NCBI GenBank assembly: GCA_949130495.1 | Contig: OX422219.1 | Location: forward strand, 270,119,111 to 270,183,110 | Source of the DNA: Sambucus nigra | Taxonomy: Eukaryota; Streptophyta; Magnoliopsida; Dipsacales; Adoxaceae | Length of the DNA: 64,000 bases | Direction: 5' to 3' | Part shown: piece by piece, positions 1 to 12,099 of the stretch | How positions within the stretch are numbered: position 1 is the stretch's first letter | Layout of the letters: the number at the start of each line of letters is the position of its first letter | Notes under the pieces: model-generated | Seen by the model: the letters and a program-made list of their open reading frames with translations, nothing else | Told to the model about the DNA's origin: nothing | Databases searched by the model: none | Translations under genes and position numbers: made by a program

Positions 1-1776
1 AGTTAGGCCTAATTTGTATAGATCAATAGGATTGATATACAGGTCCTCCTGCAAGCGAGATAATGAGCCATCCCCATATGAAATTTCACTGTTACTTACT
101 AGATAATAATTTAGCACATAACTCGCCGATTCGGTTCACCGTCTTAGCCCTTGATCCATCCGATTCTATTTCAAGCGATATAACATTAGACTCAGTTTGT
201 TGTTGCGAATTGTATTTAGATGAACTGGGGATGTCTCGTTTTTTTCCTATGTATTCATACGGTTATTTCTCACCATATTGTCTCTCTTTCCCGTAATGCA
301 TCAATTTTTTTAATACAGTTTCTTTCCTGATTTTCTCATTTCATATCCATGAATTTGGGTTCTCATCAAATTTGAAAGTAGTCACTCATTTGGCACTTTT
401 TTGTTTGTAAATTTTTCTTGAATACATTTTACATTTTTCTACAAAGAAAATATATTTGACTCTTTTTAGTTTAATTATTTTTTGTACTTAATACATTTTT
501 TTTTTCCCAGAAAGAAAGCAAACTAATATATGATACTTCATGATGTCTCGGTGGGAAAAACAAGATCCAGATTTCAAGAACAATTCTCTTATTAGTTTTC
601 CAAATTGTTGAACATGTTTGTTTGACATTATCAAGAAAAAGTTAATGAACTTTGCAACTGTATTGGTCCAAATCATTATTGATCATAGTTATCTTCATAG
701 TTTGTTTTATTGGTGTAGTGTTTGATACCACCTATACTATATAATGAACCATATATATACATATTATGTGATATGTTATAATTCTGTACAAACAATTTTT
801 ATGAAATCATTATTTTATTAAATTTAATTACTTAATTTATTTATAATAGATTAAAGAATTAATATATATTTGATATCATCAATATTTTTTTTTAATTGAT
901 ATCATCAATATTTAAATTGTTTAATTTGCTCATTTACTAAAATTTTCAACTATCTTGAATTTTTTAGTTGCACAACAATTCGTTTCCACATTAACCCATG
1001 TATAAATTTTTCATAGTTTTAATGTTAATATCCATATACATTTTGACACGTTGTATGTGAGTGTTTATGTTTGATTTTATTTTCTATATTCCAAAATTGT
1101 TTTGGTTATATCTTGAGGGGTTGAAGAGAGAAAATGAGAACTAAGAATGCAAAAGGTACTTCTTCGTTTTGGATTTATTTTGATATGATTTCTTAGGGTC
1201 CGGTTTGATGCTTTCTATTGTTGATCCACTTCCATTTAAATGGCGTATGATTGTTACAGATTGTATCATGAACAATTTTGCAAAATCTGGTAATACAAGA
1301 AGACAACCAATATGGAAATATACATTTCCTCCTCCATTGATTTCTGCATGAGGAAACCTTTGGTGCAGAAGAAACCCACGATGAACCTAGATTACGAAGA
1401 ATGAAGGGAAAAATTCATCACTTAAGCAAGATGAGTAATTTTATCATGTTATATACAATTTGATTTTTTACCTGTAAGCCTCCTATACGGATTCTTTTTA
1501 TTTGGATGGAGTTGAAGGTACTATTTTTTTTTAAATCCCTGTAGCTTTCATAAATTTGAACTTTTAAAAAAGTACATCATCAAGAAGGATTCTTTACTTA
1601 CTCTGTGCTTGGACCCCAATCTTGCGCCTTGAAATTAGTATTCAAATACTTCATGGCCTACAAGTTAAATATTGAACTACACACGAAATTAGGATCCTCA
1701 AACATATCTTTACTGTTTTTTTTAATCTAACTCATACAACAGGTTCACACGCATGATGTGTGACTCCACAGCTAGT
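1..1776. other. Unassigned AT-rich DNA, no gene recognised
   Basis: The stretch is AT-rich with many homopolymer runs. Short open frames exist (for example 63-296, plus strand) but show no motif I recognise and no supporting context. I see no LTR end, primer-binding site or transposase motif. It may be old decayed transposon or intergenic DNA. Confidence 0.5.
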
Positions 1777-1828
1777 ATGTGTGTGTGTATGTGTTTGTGC
1801 GTGCGTGTGCGTATGCGTGTGTGTGTCT
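1777..1828. repeat. Imperfect (TG)n microsatellite
   Basis: An alternating TG/TGCG tract with several CG-containing interruptions. The short frames on the minus strand across it, rich in His-Thr, are translations of the repeat and not genes. Confidence 0.9.
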
Positions 1829-2649
1829 TGCATCCACACATTGTGTTTCAATATATGATGAGGTCTTCCCGTAGATGATGAGAAGGTTACATAGGTATAT
1901 GTTGCAACTTCGGAAATGTTGCCCATCATCACCCCCATGCACCCACAAAAAAAAAAAATCCCCCAACCAGCCTAATCCCTTCCCAAAGAAAGAAAAATAA
2001 CTATAAGACTTTTGAATATACCTCTTATAGATTTTATTGATGTTATCGAGTTGAGGCGCAATATGTTAAATATCACAACCTTTGAAATCAACTTTTGTTG
2101 GATTCTTATTGTTATGATATTGTTTGTATCACCTAATATTCATTGTCCTTTTGTTTTGGTTCTATAATAGGTTGGATGTGTTCGGTTTAGAGATTATTTG
2201 TGCGAAAACGGTTGCTGACCTAAGAGATCCAAACAATGTTATTGTTGAACAAGCAGTGTTATTATTTCTAGAGCTTCAAAGAAAGGTGTTGCTTAACATT
2301 AGTTGTTGGTCATGGTATGTGCAGAGTTATTATGTGTAAATGTTGCACGTGAAACGTCATTTTGGTTTGTATACATTCTGGTTTTTACTCTGTTATTTTT
2401 AAATAGAGATTTTGTTCTGAGGTGTTACTATGTGTATCGCCCTCGGTATTTAAGTTTCTTTTGTAAATAAAGATTGGGGGCTTATATAAAATATAAATAT
2501 TGGATATAATGCCCTTATTTATGTGGACTACTTTTGTATATGTTCTTGGGATTTGAATAGTGTGGTAAACATAATTGAATTTGTTTAAATTCAAGACATG
2601 TTAAGGATAGATATCGAATTGTGAAAAATAAATATTTTTTAAATATGTT
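1829..2649. other. Unassigned AT-rich DNA with one weak open frame
   Basis: The only frame of note is 2124-2339 on the plus strand (71 codons). Its middle part has a protein-like composition (Asp, Glu, Arg, Leu), but I cannot assign a family and there is no partner exon in view. It could be a decayed exon or chance. Nothing else in this stretch is supported. Confidence 0.4.
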
Positions 2650-2899
2650 TTAATATTACTAACGGACCTTTGCCGTTACAAAATCAGAAAAATTATTACA
2701 AAACTTGTGTAATAAGGTAGAAATAGTAACAGAAAAGTCCGTTACCAAGTCAAAATTGGTAATAATAAAATACTGTTGGTAAATCCATTATTAGTAACGG
2801 TATATATCTGTTACTAATTTTTCCTCATGCTTTTTTTCTAATGAAAAATTATCGTTACCAATTATTTTTGTAATGATAAAATACTGTTACTAAAAGTTA
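2650..2899. repeat. Cluster of GTTAC/GTAAC motifs in both orientations, possible DNA-transposon subterminal region
   Basis: At least seven GTTAC or GTAAC pentamers, several extended to CCGTTAC or GTAACGG, occur within 250 bp in alternating orientation. Dense short inverted motifs of this kind are typical of subterminal transposase-binding regions of plant CACTA elements. No CACTA terminus or 3-bp target duplication was found, so the assignment is inference. The cluster abuts the truncated start of the accessory gene that follows, so it may mark the event that removed the N-terminal half. Confidence 0.35.
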
Positions 2900-2904
2900 G
2901 TTTT

Positions 2905-3782
2905 GGTGTTCTGTTTCTAGTTGATAGGGCAACTGCTGCTACCTTATCCCATGAAAGGTTAGTGGAACGTGACAATAACAACTTTTCTCTTGTAATCTTC
3001 TTCCTCATGTTCTCTACTTCTTGAATTCCTTTCTTGCAATTCATTATTATTTTTTCGCTCCATTATCTTGTAGTATGGTCGATTATGAACAGTTGTTGGT
3101 GAGAGATGCTGTGCTGAAGAAGCTCTCCCAAGTAGTGGATGCGGCCTTGAATGAGGCCACTAGGGCTTTGGAAGTTTCTCGATCGGCTGGTCAAGCTACT
3201 ATCTTCGAGAAGGAAAAGCTTTATTATAAGGTTAATACGTTGGAGGTCGAGAAGGATGCTCTTCCGAAGAAGATCGACAAGTCTGCCACCCTGGTTGCTA
3301 TTATCGAGAAGGCCTCAAAGGATGCAGATAAGGCCAAGGTTGAGGTCAAGAATGCTAAGACCAAAGCCAAAGATGATAAGGCCTTAGTTGAAGTTGTGCA
3401 GGCCAAGGAAGATGCATATACTTGCGGCTGGAACAAGACCTTCGCTAGAGATAGAGGGAAAATTACATACCTGAAAAAGGTATTCTTTAAGAGCAACTGG
3501 GATGAATCCATTATCAAGGCTGACATTGATGGGGACTCCGAGCTGTTCAAGGAGCACGAAGCCAATCCTCCCCTTATAGTGGAGGATAATGATGATGATG
3601 TAGAGAAGATGATCAGTGGACAAGCTGCTGCTACAGAGGCTGACCAACTAGAAGTTATTGCATCCGTTCAGGTTGTTGAGAAACAGAAGCTCAATAATGA
3701 CGCCCCTTGGAATTTCAGGAAACATTTATACTTATTTTCATTTGTTCCGAACTGTAGGGTTTTCCCCATTGATCATCTATGA
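2905..3782 (+). pseudogene. aORF1 C-terminal part, Tat antisense accessory gene (Tat-3 copy)
   Basis: A Lys/Glu/Ala-rich coiled-coil frame runs from the ATG at 3075 to about 3680. It is homologous to the last exon of the Tat-2 and Tat-1 copies: all share a Gly-Trp-Asn/Asp-Lys-like motif (here AYTCGWNKTF) followed by SELF and an acidic tail. A short upstream exon ending in NNFSL at 2991 is followed by GT; an intron with a TAG acceptor at 3073 would match the intron position of the other copies, but the phase is off by one base, so an indel or different splicing is possible. The N-terminal domain is missing. The function of the family is not established; it is encoded antisense to pol. Confidence 0.65.
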
Positions 3783-3862
3783 ATGAATTTCAAAGTTCAG
3801 TTTCATTTTGATGCAAGACTTACAGTGCTCATTACCTCTTAACACGACTTTTAAAAAAGACA

Positions 3863-4894
3863 TGGGGAAATGTTTACAGTCGGCTATAATGAGGAAGATG
3901 ATCTCGGCTAGATATTGGGCCCTGATGCGTCTGTACAAGCAAAAGAGGCTTACTTGGATCTATGTCGACTTTTCTATCAGGCAATTGTTGGAAATTCTGT
4001 CTATCATAACATGATTCGCAACATATAAGACATTAATAACGAAACATTGGCCAGTCTGATGGACAAGTTTGACATGGAGTTGGTCGAGCTGGACAGAGAG
4101 AGAGAGGGGATTTGATTGGAAGTTAGTCGATATTTAGTCTGCACATGCGAGGAAAACCTTTGTCCTGTATGCTAACCTCATAGGAGCTAGAGAGGTTGCT
4201 GCTCCTTTTGAAAAGGAGAATAATGATTTACGAGATGAACTTGGGAGAGCCAATAAGTTCCAATCAGACAAACTAGTTGGGGAAGGAGCTTCGTTCCTTG
4301 AGCTGGAGAATGGCTAGTTGAGAAAATAGCTAAAGAAGGCATAGATGACCCTACACGACAAGGATATGATAGTCCAAAGTCTATCTTCTTCAGAGGAGAA
4401 GGAGAATGGTCAACTGGGGAAAGAACTGGAGAGGACAAAGAAGCCCTTGCAAGATAAAGAGGCGATCATTAAAAACTTATCCAATAGGATTGATCACCTT
4501 AGGTATCAGTTCTATAAGCAACCTCGCCAAGTGTGGATGTATGACTATGACCAAACCATTATCAATATGGATTTAACTTTGAATGATACTCGGAGCATTG
4601 GTTATAAGTATGGATGGCTCAATGCCTTAGTAGTTGCAAAAGTGCCATCCCAGTTATCTCAATCAATAGAAGCCTCCTTATAATCTTGATGTTTCATGGA
4701 TCCCAACAGATGCCATTCCTGTTATCTTAAATAGAAAGTATCTAGAAAACTATGGCCTAGATGGAGATAATGGACTTTATCGAACTAAAAAATTAGTCGA
4801 TAGGGTGACTCCCGGAGGGCCATCAAGAATTACAGATTTGACTGTCACTATGTTACCTTCTGCTTTGGATGAATCAGTTCGATCGTCCAATTAA
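3863..4894 (+). pseudogene. aORF2, second Tat antisense accessory gene (Tat-3 copy)
   Basis: Broken by several stops and frameshifts, but the landmarks are clear and in order: an N-terminal block with ILGPDAS, KEAYLDL and a Tyr-x-x-MI motif; a coiled-coil centre; then at 4500-4640 the signature YQFYKQPRQVWM followed by GYKYGWLNAL; and a C-terminal block with DVSWIP and KYLENYGL ending at the TAA at 4892-4894. The same landmarks occur in the copies at 55150-56408 and, less completely, 27117-27835. I know of no function for this domain. Confidence 0.65.
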
Positions 4895-5125
4895 ACTAGT
4901 CATATTCACTTTTATATTATAAATCCTTTATCTTCTCAATTTCCTTATAATAACTTAAAGTATTGATGGAAATTCGCACCTTTTTCTTACCTTTAACCTT
5001 GTCTCATCCTTGGTCTTACCTGTTATTCTATGTCATTACAACAAGCCCTAGGCCTAGATCTAGAAAAGAAAGAATGCACGTATTTGCGGGGTTGTCTCCC
5101 ACTAGGATTTTTTTGACCTTGTCGG

Positions 5126-8100
5126 TGTAACACCCATTCTAATATCTGTTGATCAGGCTTTTATTAAATTAAACGGGAATCATATCTGGTTTCATTCTTA
5201 GCATCACTTTAAAAAGACCAAATTATTAGATAAATAACCTATTAGATTAGATATCAATTTTAAATGTTATTAACATGAATACTATAAACCATTCAACAGT
5301 GTATATACATAACCATCCATAATGATTGAATGTAAAGATTAGTGATAGCATAAATAAAATCAACCGAATAAACTCTCGGTATTCAGATTACAATAACCCA
5401 ATTACTCAACCGACATAATGTAAATGATGTCTAATAATAAAACTATCCAACTACGGGCAACATACCAAAATAAAATACTAAAATAAAAAACTATATAGAT
5501 AGAAATGAGTGAAATGTTTAATCAAGTTCTGCATGCATCCACAACTACTTCAATATCGTCTGACTGGAATGGAACAACTATGCTTGGTGAACCTGTGGCT
5601 AAACGCTTAAAAGGTTTTATAAATATATTTTATACTGGATAGAGTGATTGGGTATAAATATTGTATATTTATCCCCTTAATTTCGGAACTTTTGTGAACT
5701 CGAGCGGTGCAATTGATATGGATTTAACTCATAATTTTGATACTAACCTTCGTTGGCAAGTATTTTGTGTTTCTCTTATGTGTTTTACAGGTAAATTATG
5801 CAAATCGTGTGAAAGAGAAATCGAAACAATGAAAGAAAGGCTAGGAAGGCAAGTTCAAGGACATTTTCATAATTCTGCAGCCTAATCCCAGAGGTGGGGC
5901 CAACTGGAAAGTTGAAGATCCCAGAACAACGATAACACTGGAAAAAATAGCACCCAAATCCGAACTACGGTTAAGGAGTTATAATCATTTGAAGTTGAAG
6001 AAAAATCCTAAAAAGAAAAGAAGAAAGCTTGAAAATTTTATAAGTGTTAAATTTTCAGCAAGGTACCCAGAACCACAGGGTGAACCGGTTTAGGAGGAAC
6101 CGGTTCGGGGTACACCAGAACCGGTTCGGGGTTCCTGATGCGCAAATTTTCACTTTAATGTTGATTGGTCCAAAGAGTCCTATCATGTAACAAACTCTTC
6201 TAAAACGTATTTGTATCTTTATAATAACTTAGAAAAGATAGTTTTGACGAGTTTTTCATAGAGAGGAAGGTAGGAGAGTAGCTTAGAACCATAGAAAATA
6301 ATTTTCCATCAAGTATGTACTTTTATTGTTTGAATTACAAGTTTTCTTTAAATAAAGTTTGTTCATTCCTTTCTTAATCTTATAGTTAATTTATTTATGA
6401 GCTTTCTTTATTTTCTGGGTTTCCAATTCGTTTATACATGCTTAGAGATAGTTTTCTTATTGATTCAATTACATGCAACGTAGGATTCATGTTTTTAATT
6501 AATTGCACCATGTTAGGCTAGATTTCTAAGGGTTGGTGTGCATGGACCCAACCCGATGTAATTTAGCCACGTAGAAACTAGAGTTTGAATTGAAATTTGA
6601 ATGAATCGTGTTGTGTAGTTGTCACAACCATCATAGACCTTTTTACCTCGGTTGACCCAAGGTAACCGTGGTGTTTAAGGATGTGATGCACGTGTAGCTA
6701 TTGCGACACTGTTTTACTCATCCTTTGATTATGTATGATGCAGGTTACGATCCCTCATATATGTAATGCTTGGAAGTACTAAAGACCAGGTTCAATTAAA
6801 TTTCTAATTCAAAATTCTAGCATTCTATACAGTAAATTTACTAGGGTTTGGGGGATTATATTCCCAACCTGTTTTCCCTTCATTCTTATTTAGTTAATTT
6901 TGCTCACATTATTCCCCATATGAATCATCTTTTTGTTTCTTTTTAGAGTCAAGTTAGGTTTAACAGTCTTACCTTTGTCATCACGTTCACTCGTCCTAGT
7001 TCCCTGAGGATTAGATACCCAGACTAGCCACTATACTCCACAAGAGTGTAGCTACAGTTTAAGTTTTTGTATTGCAGTTGGAAGCCGATAACAACGATTA
7101 GCGTATTACACAGACGCTTGGTTTTCACCTCGATCACAGAGCCCGAAACATTTGAAAAATAGTTGCAAGTATTTAAATGCAATAATAATAAAGATATAAG
7201 AATTATTCATGTTCACCTGGTGTCGCACTCACATGAGATTATCCTCACCCTTCATCTACAGTGCGCACCTAACGCATTCATTTTATTCACCTAACTACAG
7301 TACTCGCCTAACTAGTCTAACCATCCTTAACCTACTTTGATCCGCTAAGTATCTAGCCCATCCGTACCGCCCATACAATACCCCAAATAATGTATTACAT
7401 AGTAAATTCATAATTTATGATTTAGGCTTCTCAATTATATTTATCTCAATGCATAGGCAATGTAACCACACACCAGTTATACTTTGATATTCACACAATC
7501 ATTGAAACACATATACACATATCACTCTTTATACATATATACATATCATCCCCGATCTGGACCTCCCGGATACGTCCCTAGTATGCTATCAGGTACCAAG
7601 TGTATCTCGTACCACTCCTAGACCGCTGGGTCAGAGTTTCACCGTCGATCTTAAATCACAAACACATAATGGATGCGGTCATACACATACATCCATGGGT
7701 CGTAACCATACCACATCATACCCAACCGAACTCGAAACTACTACATATCCTCTCATATGGATAATGGTCATGCAACATTACTATGGCCCTAGGAAACAAT
7801 CCAACACCTGCTGGTTAACGTCACCGCCCACTACGAGTAACCTCCAATAACGTCACTGCCCACTACATTTGATATATATATGTATCAAATGTATATATAT
7901 ATATACACACACACATAAAGTCGGGTAACATGCATAATATCCCTCTAACACCTTCCTAACAAATCCCAACGTCTAATTTGACTTTCGATTTTATCTAAGT
8001 ATTCACTTACTTATAGTTTAACTCCCTGATTATATAATTCTGGCCAACATGATATTCTAATTAATCACTAGCCTAATCATCCCAAAATCCTTATCTGATT

Positions 8101-9465
8101 TCGCGAACTCTACCCATGAATATTCACTCGCTTATTCATGTGTTTTCCATACATGGAATTCATCCCTTGTTAGCCTATGACAATTGCCAACCCTCAACTT
8201 GGATTCCCAGAAACCTAAACTCATCCCGAACCCCAGTTTCCATTCCCTATCCTCAAACGGTCCAAGAAAAAAACACAAGGCATAGGAGGCCAACCAGTCA
8301 AATCGAATCGATTCGGTGATTGGATCGAATTGGTTCGGTTAGCGAATTGGTTCACTCCCCCAGCTAACCGGTTCGATTTGCTGCGCCACCAGGACAAACT
8401 TTTAATAGGATTTTTCCTTCGTGCTTCATCCATGGTACTCCTAACCTTCATCCAACACCTATACATGAAATCTAATCCATTCAAAAACATAACCAATAAT
8501 TCCCTATGTAAAAACTATACCGAAACAACAATCATCCGACAACGAATTAAATCAAGAATCACGCCATACTAAAAATCCTAGTTTCAAGATTCAATCTTTT
8601 ATTCTTAAAGCATTCAAGAACCTATCTTTCTTATTCAATTTATATTGGATTAAACATGTAATAATTATTAGACTCATCTCTTGACATCTACTTTATTCAA
8701 AACCCGAATTTACATAGTTTTCCCACCCGAAATTCATTGTTATTTTTACACAAAATTGCATGAACAATTGAAAATACGCATGGATATTAATGCAAGTAAA
8801 TACTTGCCTTTAAAGTGACGGATTCTGAGATTTCTATTTTGAAACTCCTCTATTGATAATGATCTTCGACCCATAAACGATGGTTCTTCTCTCCGGATCC
8901 TCTTTTTCTCTTCTTTTCTCTCTTTCTATTCACTTTTCTCACTTCCTCTCAAGACCTAGCCTCTTTGGGGGGATGGATAACATCCCCACTCTCTCCATCT
9001 TGATTATATATTATCATAAAACACTCTAATCTCGAAATAGGGTTAGCCTCCTTATGTAAAATGACATGTATACTCTTCTACGATTCCCACTTGGTATAAA
9101 AAGTCCTCAAAACCCAATTATAACCCCCGAGTACCTATGTTGAACTATTTCAACCCATTTCGGACCATCGACACACTCAAAATTACCATCCGAGTCACCT
9201 AACATAAAATTCTATATCATGCCTGACACAATTCTTACTGCATGTCCCGAATAAATACCAATAAATTCGTCACCTGAACTCACTTACGACGTAATATAAT
9301 TTAATATGTTATAATTTACTTATCACACAAGTAAATATAAATATACATAAATATTAATCCTTTAATTTGAAAATTAATATTTATTTAAGCCAATTTATTT
9401 TTTGACTAAATTAAAATTACGAGCACACGTGTAATTTAAAATACTTAAAAATACGAGGTGTTACA
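5126..9465 (-). repeat. Del-A 3' LTR (left copy), interrupted by a solo LTR
   Basis: Starts TGTAACACC and ends GGTGTTACA. It aligns along its length to 13228-16881 except for the solo LTR at 5645-7136 here and the MITE plus microsatellite expansion in the other copy. Its own CA/TA tract at about 7868-7914 is short. Without the solo LTR and its target duplication it is about 2.84 kb. Confidence 0.85.
5645..7136 (+). mobile_element. Solo LTR of the same family as the element at 58416-64000
   Basis: Runs from TGATTGGG to CCTCGATCA. The start (TTATCCCCTTAATTTCGG), a block near TATTTTGTGTTTCTCTTATG, the AACCGGTT cluster and the end match the reverse complement of 58416-59868, so it lies in the opposite orientation. 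Flanks are TAGAG and CAGAG, a 5-bp duplication with one change. The paralogous Del-A LTR at about 13745 shows the empty site with a single CAGAG. A lone LTR with a target duplication implies LTR-LTR recombination after insertion. Confidence 0.85.
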
Positions 9466-9480
9466 TACTTCCCCTAACCA
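9466..9480 (-). promoter_or_regulatory. Polypurine tract of Del-A
   Basis: On the minus strand it reads TGGTTAGGGGAAGTA directly before the LTR start TGTAACACC. This is the expected plus-strand primer of reverse transcription and fixes the LTR boundary. Confidence 0.8.
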
Positions 9481-10640
9481 CATAATTTCGTCCTCAAAAT
9501 TCGAACATCCCTAGCATAAAGAGCACCGGATACTTTTCCTCACATGTCATGCTCATGCTCCCAAGTTGACTTATCGTCATTATGATGCCCCAGCTGAACA
9601 CGAACTAATGGTACCACCTCCGAATGAAGCTTTCTCTCTCTATATTTAAAATGACAATAGGCCTCTCCTTATACGAGTTATCTGATTGCAATTCAATCTC
9701 CTCTAACGGTATGTGTCAGTTAGCCATGTCACTCCTTCAGTACATCTTCAATAAAGAGACATGGAACATGCTGTGAATCCTCTGTGAATACTCTAGCAAG
9801 GCGCGCCTATACGCAATTAGCCATATCCTCTCAATGATCGGGTAAGTCCCCACATACACCGGTGCCAACTTTTCATTCTTTCCAAATCGCATAAATCCTT
9901 TCATGGAAGACACCTATAATAACACCTAATCACGCATGTCAATCTTCAGAAATTTTTGGTTCATATTGGAGTACTCTTCTACCATTTTGAGCTATCCGAA
10001 ATATACATCCTCAGCATATCTTGCACAACTGCTTTACCCTCTCCGTTTGCCCATCGGTCTGTGAGTGATACGGCCTGCCCAAATGCAACTCTGTTCCCAT
10101 TGCCTTATAAAAAACTCTATTAAGTAGGGTGCAAATATTTTATTTCAAAATAAAATAATGCTGAGTTTCACCTCATGCAGGATCATTCTCTTTCTGTAAT
10201 GAAAAGTTGGGCACAATGCTCGATCGTGTAATTCACCCTAACTATCCCATACCGGCCCACTAATACTGCCTCCTCACATCCTCACACATCCATTTCCCCA
10301 TGGAATGCACCAAAAATCCTAGCCTATGCACCTTATCCATAGCCGCGAGTCATAGGCCCTCATCATCTGGGACAATCAACCTCCCATTGATGCATAAGCC
10401 TCCCTCAGAACTGATAAGTACGACATCGGTCTACCTATTAATAACTATTGGACCGTCTCCTAATAAGACGGATCCCTTGCCTATGCCTTCACAATCCCTT
10501 AAACGATATCGAGTGTGATACTCATCATCACTATAAATGCCTGAACTATCTCCTCCTCCTGACAAAGCTTAGTCTAATTCGCCTTCCAAAACTCATGTCA
10601 ACTTCCCTATAGGCATATGGCTCAATGCACCAACCACCAC
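9481..10640 (-). pseudogene. Del-A pol remnant: RNase H end, integrase zinc-binding region, integrase end with chromodomain-like tail
   Basis: Reading the minus strand: an ALSHMPIGKLT segment resembling the end of RNase H, then the H2C2-type integrase N-terminus (GRLIVPDDEGL, later EDVRRQY and WAGMG), then a jump to the end of the integrase core (GRPYHSQTDGQTERV near 10040-10080), then a C-terminus with HHNDDKSTWEHE. The central part of the core with the first two catalytic Asp residues is missing, and many stops interrupt the frame. The order and motifs are those of chromovirus pol. Confidence 0.7.
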
Positions 10641-11429
10641 ACTAGCGTTCCCTAGATGATACTCAATATTGAATTGACTAGGGTGCCCATACACTCTATA
10701 GCACGTGTAGACACGCACAAATACCATAGATGCAACCCATATACATCAAATTCCAGTACTCAAGCCTTGCATGATCATACCCTAAAGGTAGACTCTATTA
10801 CCCTATTAATTGGGTCTCGATTCTTTCTGAAATTACCCCACTTATAAACTAGTGGTAGAAACGTTCCCTAGTGCTCTCTTCATAACGCTACTTGGCCCCA
10901 CTGGCCTAAATCATATAATCCCTCTGCTCGAAGCATTATATATTCACACACATAGTGATTAACATACTAAACGACTGCCCTAGATCCCAAACGTCTCCCA
11001 ACTCTCGACGCTTACTAAGGTTCGTGTGTGGGACGTCTTAGAAGCAAAATCCAAATAAGGAATCCTCTCGATACATTACTACTTAACTTTATTGGCTATC
11101 GATATTCGTTAGGCCCAAGACAGATTATCGGGACACTAAAAAATCCTTCTCTCAAAAGTCACTAAATCTAGTTCTCAACTCCCACATCTCCAAAGAAGTC
11201 ATATAATATAGTGCTTGCACTATCTCTAAGTCCCCAACGCTAAGTCAATCGTAACTCGATCTTTCAACTTGGTTGTAAACTCGGTATCCCCTGAATCATA
11301 TCAATAAAGTCCCTAGATACATGGATTGAATATAACGAGACAACTACACTCTCTGAAGTCTTCTCCCAAATATAATATAAAAATGGGCTCGACCCTCACT
11401 CATGGTGAGGCATTGAAAAAATAAACACA
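10641..11429 (-). other. Del-A internal region where RT is expected; no RT motif seen
   Basis: The segment between protease and RNase H remnants is about 0.8 kb, too short for a full RT plus RNase H. I could not find a YxDD box or the usual LDLRSGYHQ-like motif in any minus frame. It is probably a fusion of deleted fragments. Confidence 0.5.
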
Positions 11430-11990
11430 TCTTGCCCTCAAATAGTGAATATGATAGCTTTACTGTAATAGTCCACCATCGCTCTACACATCACTAACCA
11501 GTCCATACCCAAGAAAACATCCTACACATAGTTCTCTAAAATGATTTGGTCCACTAAAGCATGACCTCCCAATGTCCACACCCTCTCCCCTGCAGATGGA
11601 ACAAAAGAGACCTCCGCTACCCAATGGGAAATATACACTCATAATAATAACTGGTGCTATATTTACTAAACCCGTCTCACACGTGAATCTAGTGTAAACA
11701 CAAGAACATGACACTCTCGTGTCACCCAAAATTCTACCCATGTACACATGGATAACAAAACATATCCTCAATCGCTAATGACCCTGGTTGTAAAACTGGT
11801 CCACAGACATGATACACACGCCCAAATTGTCCCTACCCGTTCGAAGGCAATAATGCCGAATTTATCGGTGGGGACAGAAGCTGCTGTAGCTTTTACCCTA
11901 ATGGGCACCCTGATCTTAAACCTTAGCCCTGTTCAGACATGCACGCCACATAAAACCCTTCTCTCAACACATGAAACACCTCCTTGTGAA
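11430..11990 (-). pseudogene. Del-A aspartic protease remnant
   Basis: The minus strand carries LGMDWLVMCRAMVDYYSKAI near 11440-11515, the conserved segment that follows the aspartic protease in chromoviruses (canonically ILGMDWL). Upstream segments around 11580-11950 are protein-like but broken, and the catalytic DSG/DTG triad is not clear. Inactive. Confidence 0.6.
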
Positions 11991-12099
11991 ATCTATTGGC
12001 CTCTTACCCTACTGGCCCTAGCGAGCCTTTCCTATCTCTAGCCTTTCTGGCCCTGATATCCACAATCCTGTTGGCCTTCAGTCTGATTCTCCTAGCTCG

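Noticed and set aside
1732..1966. Minus-strand frames with His-Thr repeats
   Set aside because: They cover the TG microsatellite and have no other support.
3075..3782. A host coiled-coil gene
   Set aside because: Its homologues lie antisense within Tat elements, and its own neighbours are Tat-3 aORF2 and integrase, so it is an element gene.
10641..11429. An RT domain in Del-A
   Set aside because: I could not find a YxDD box or other RT motif; the space is too short.
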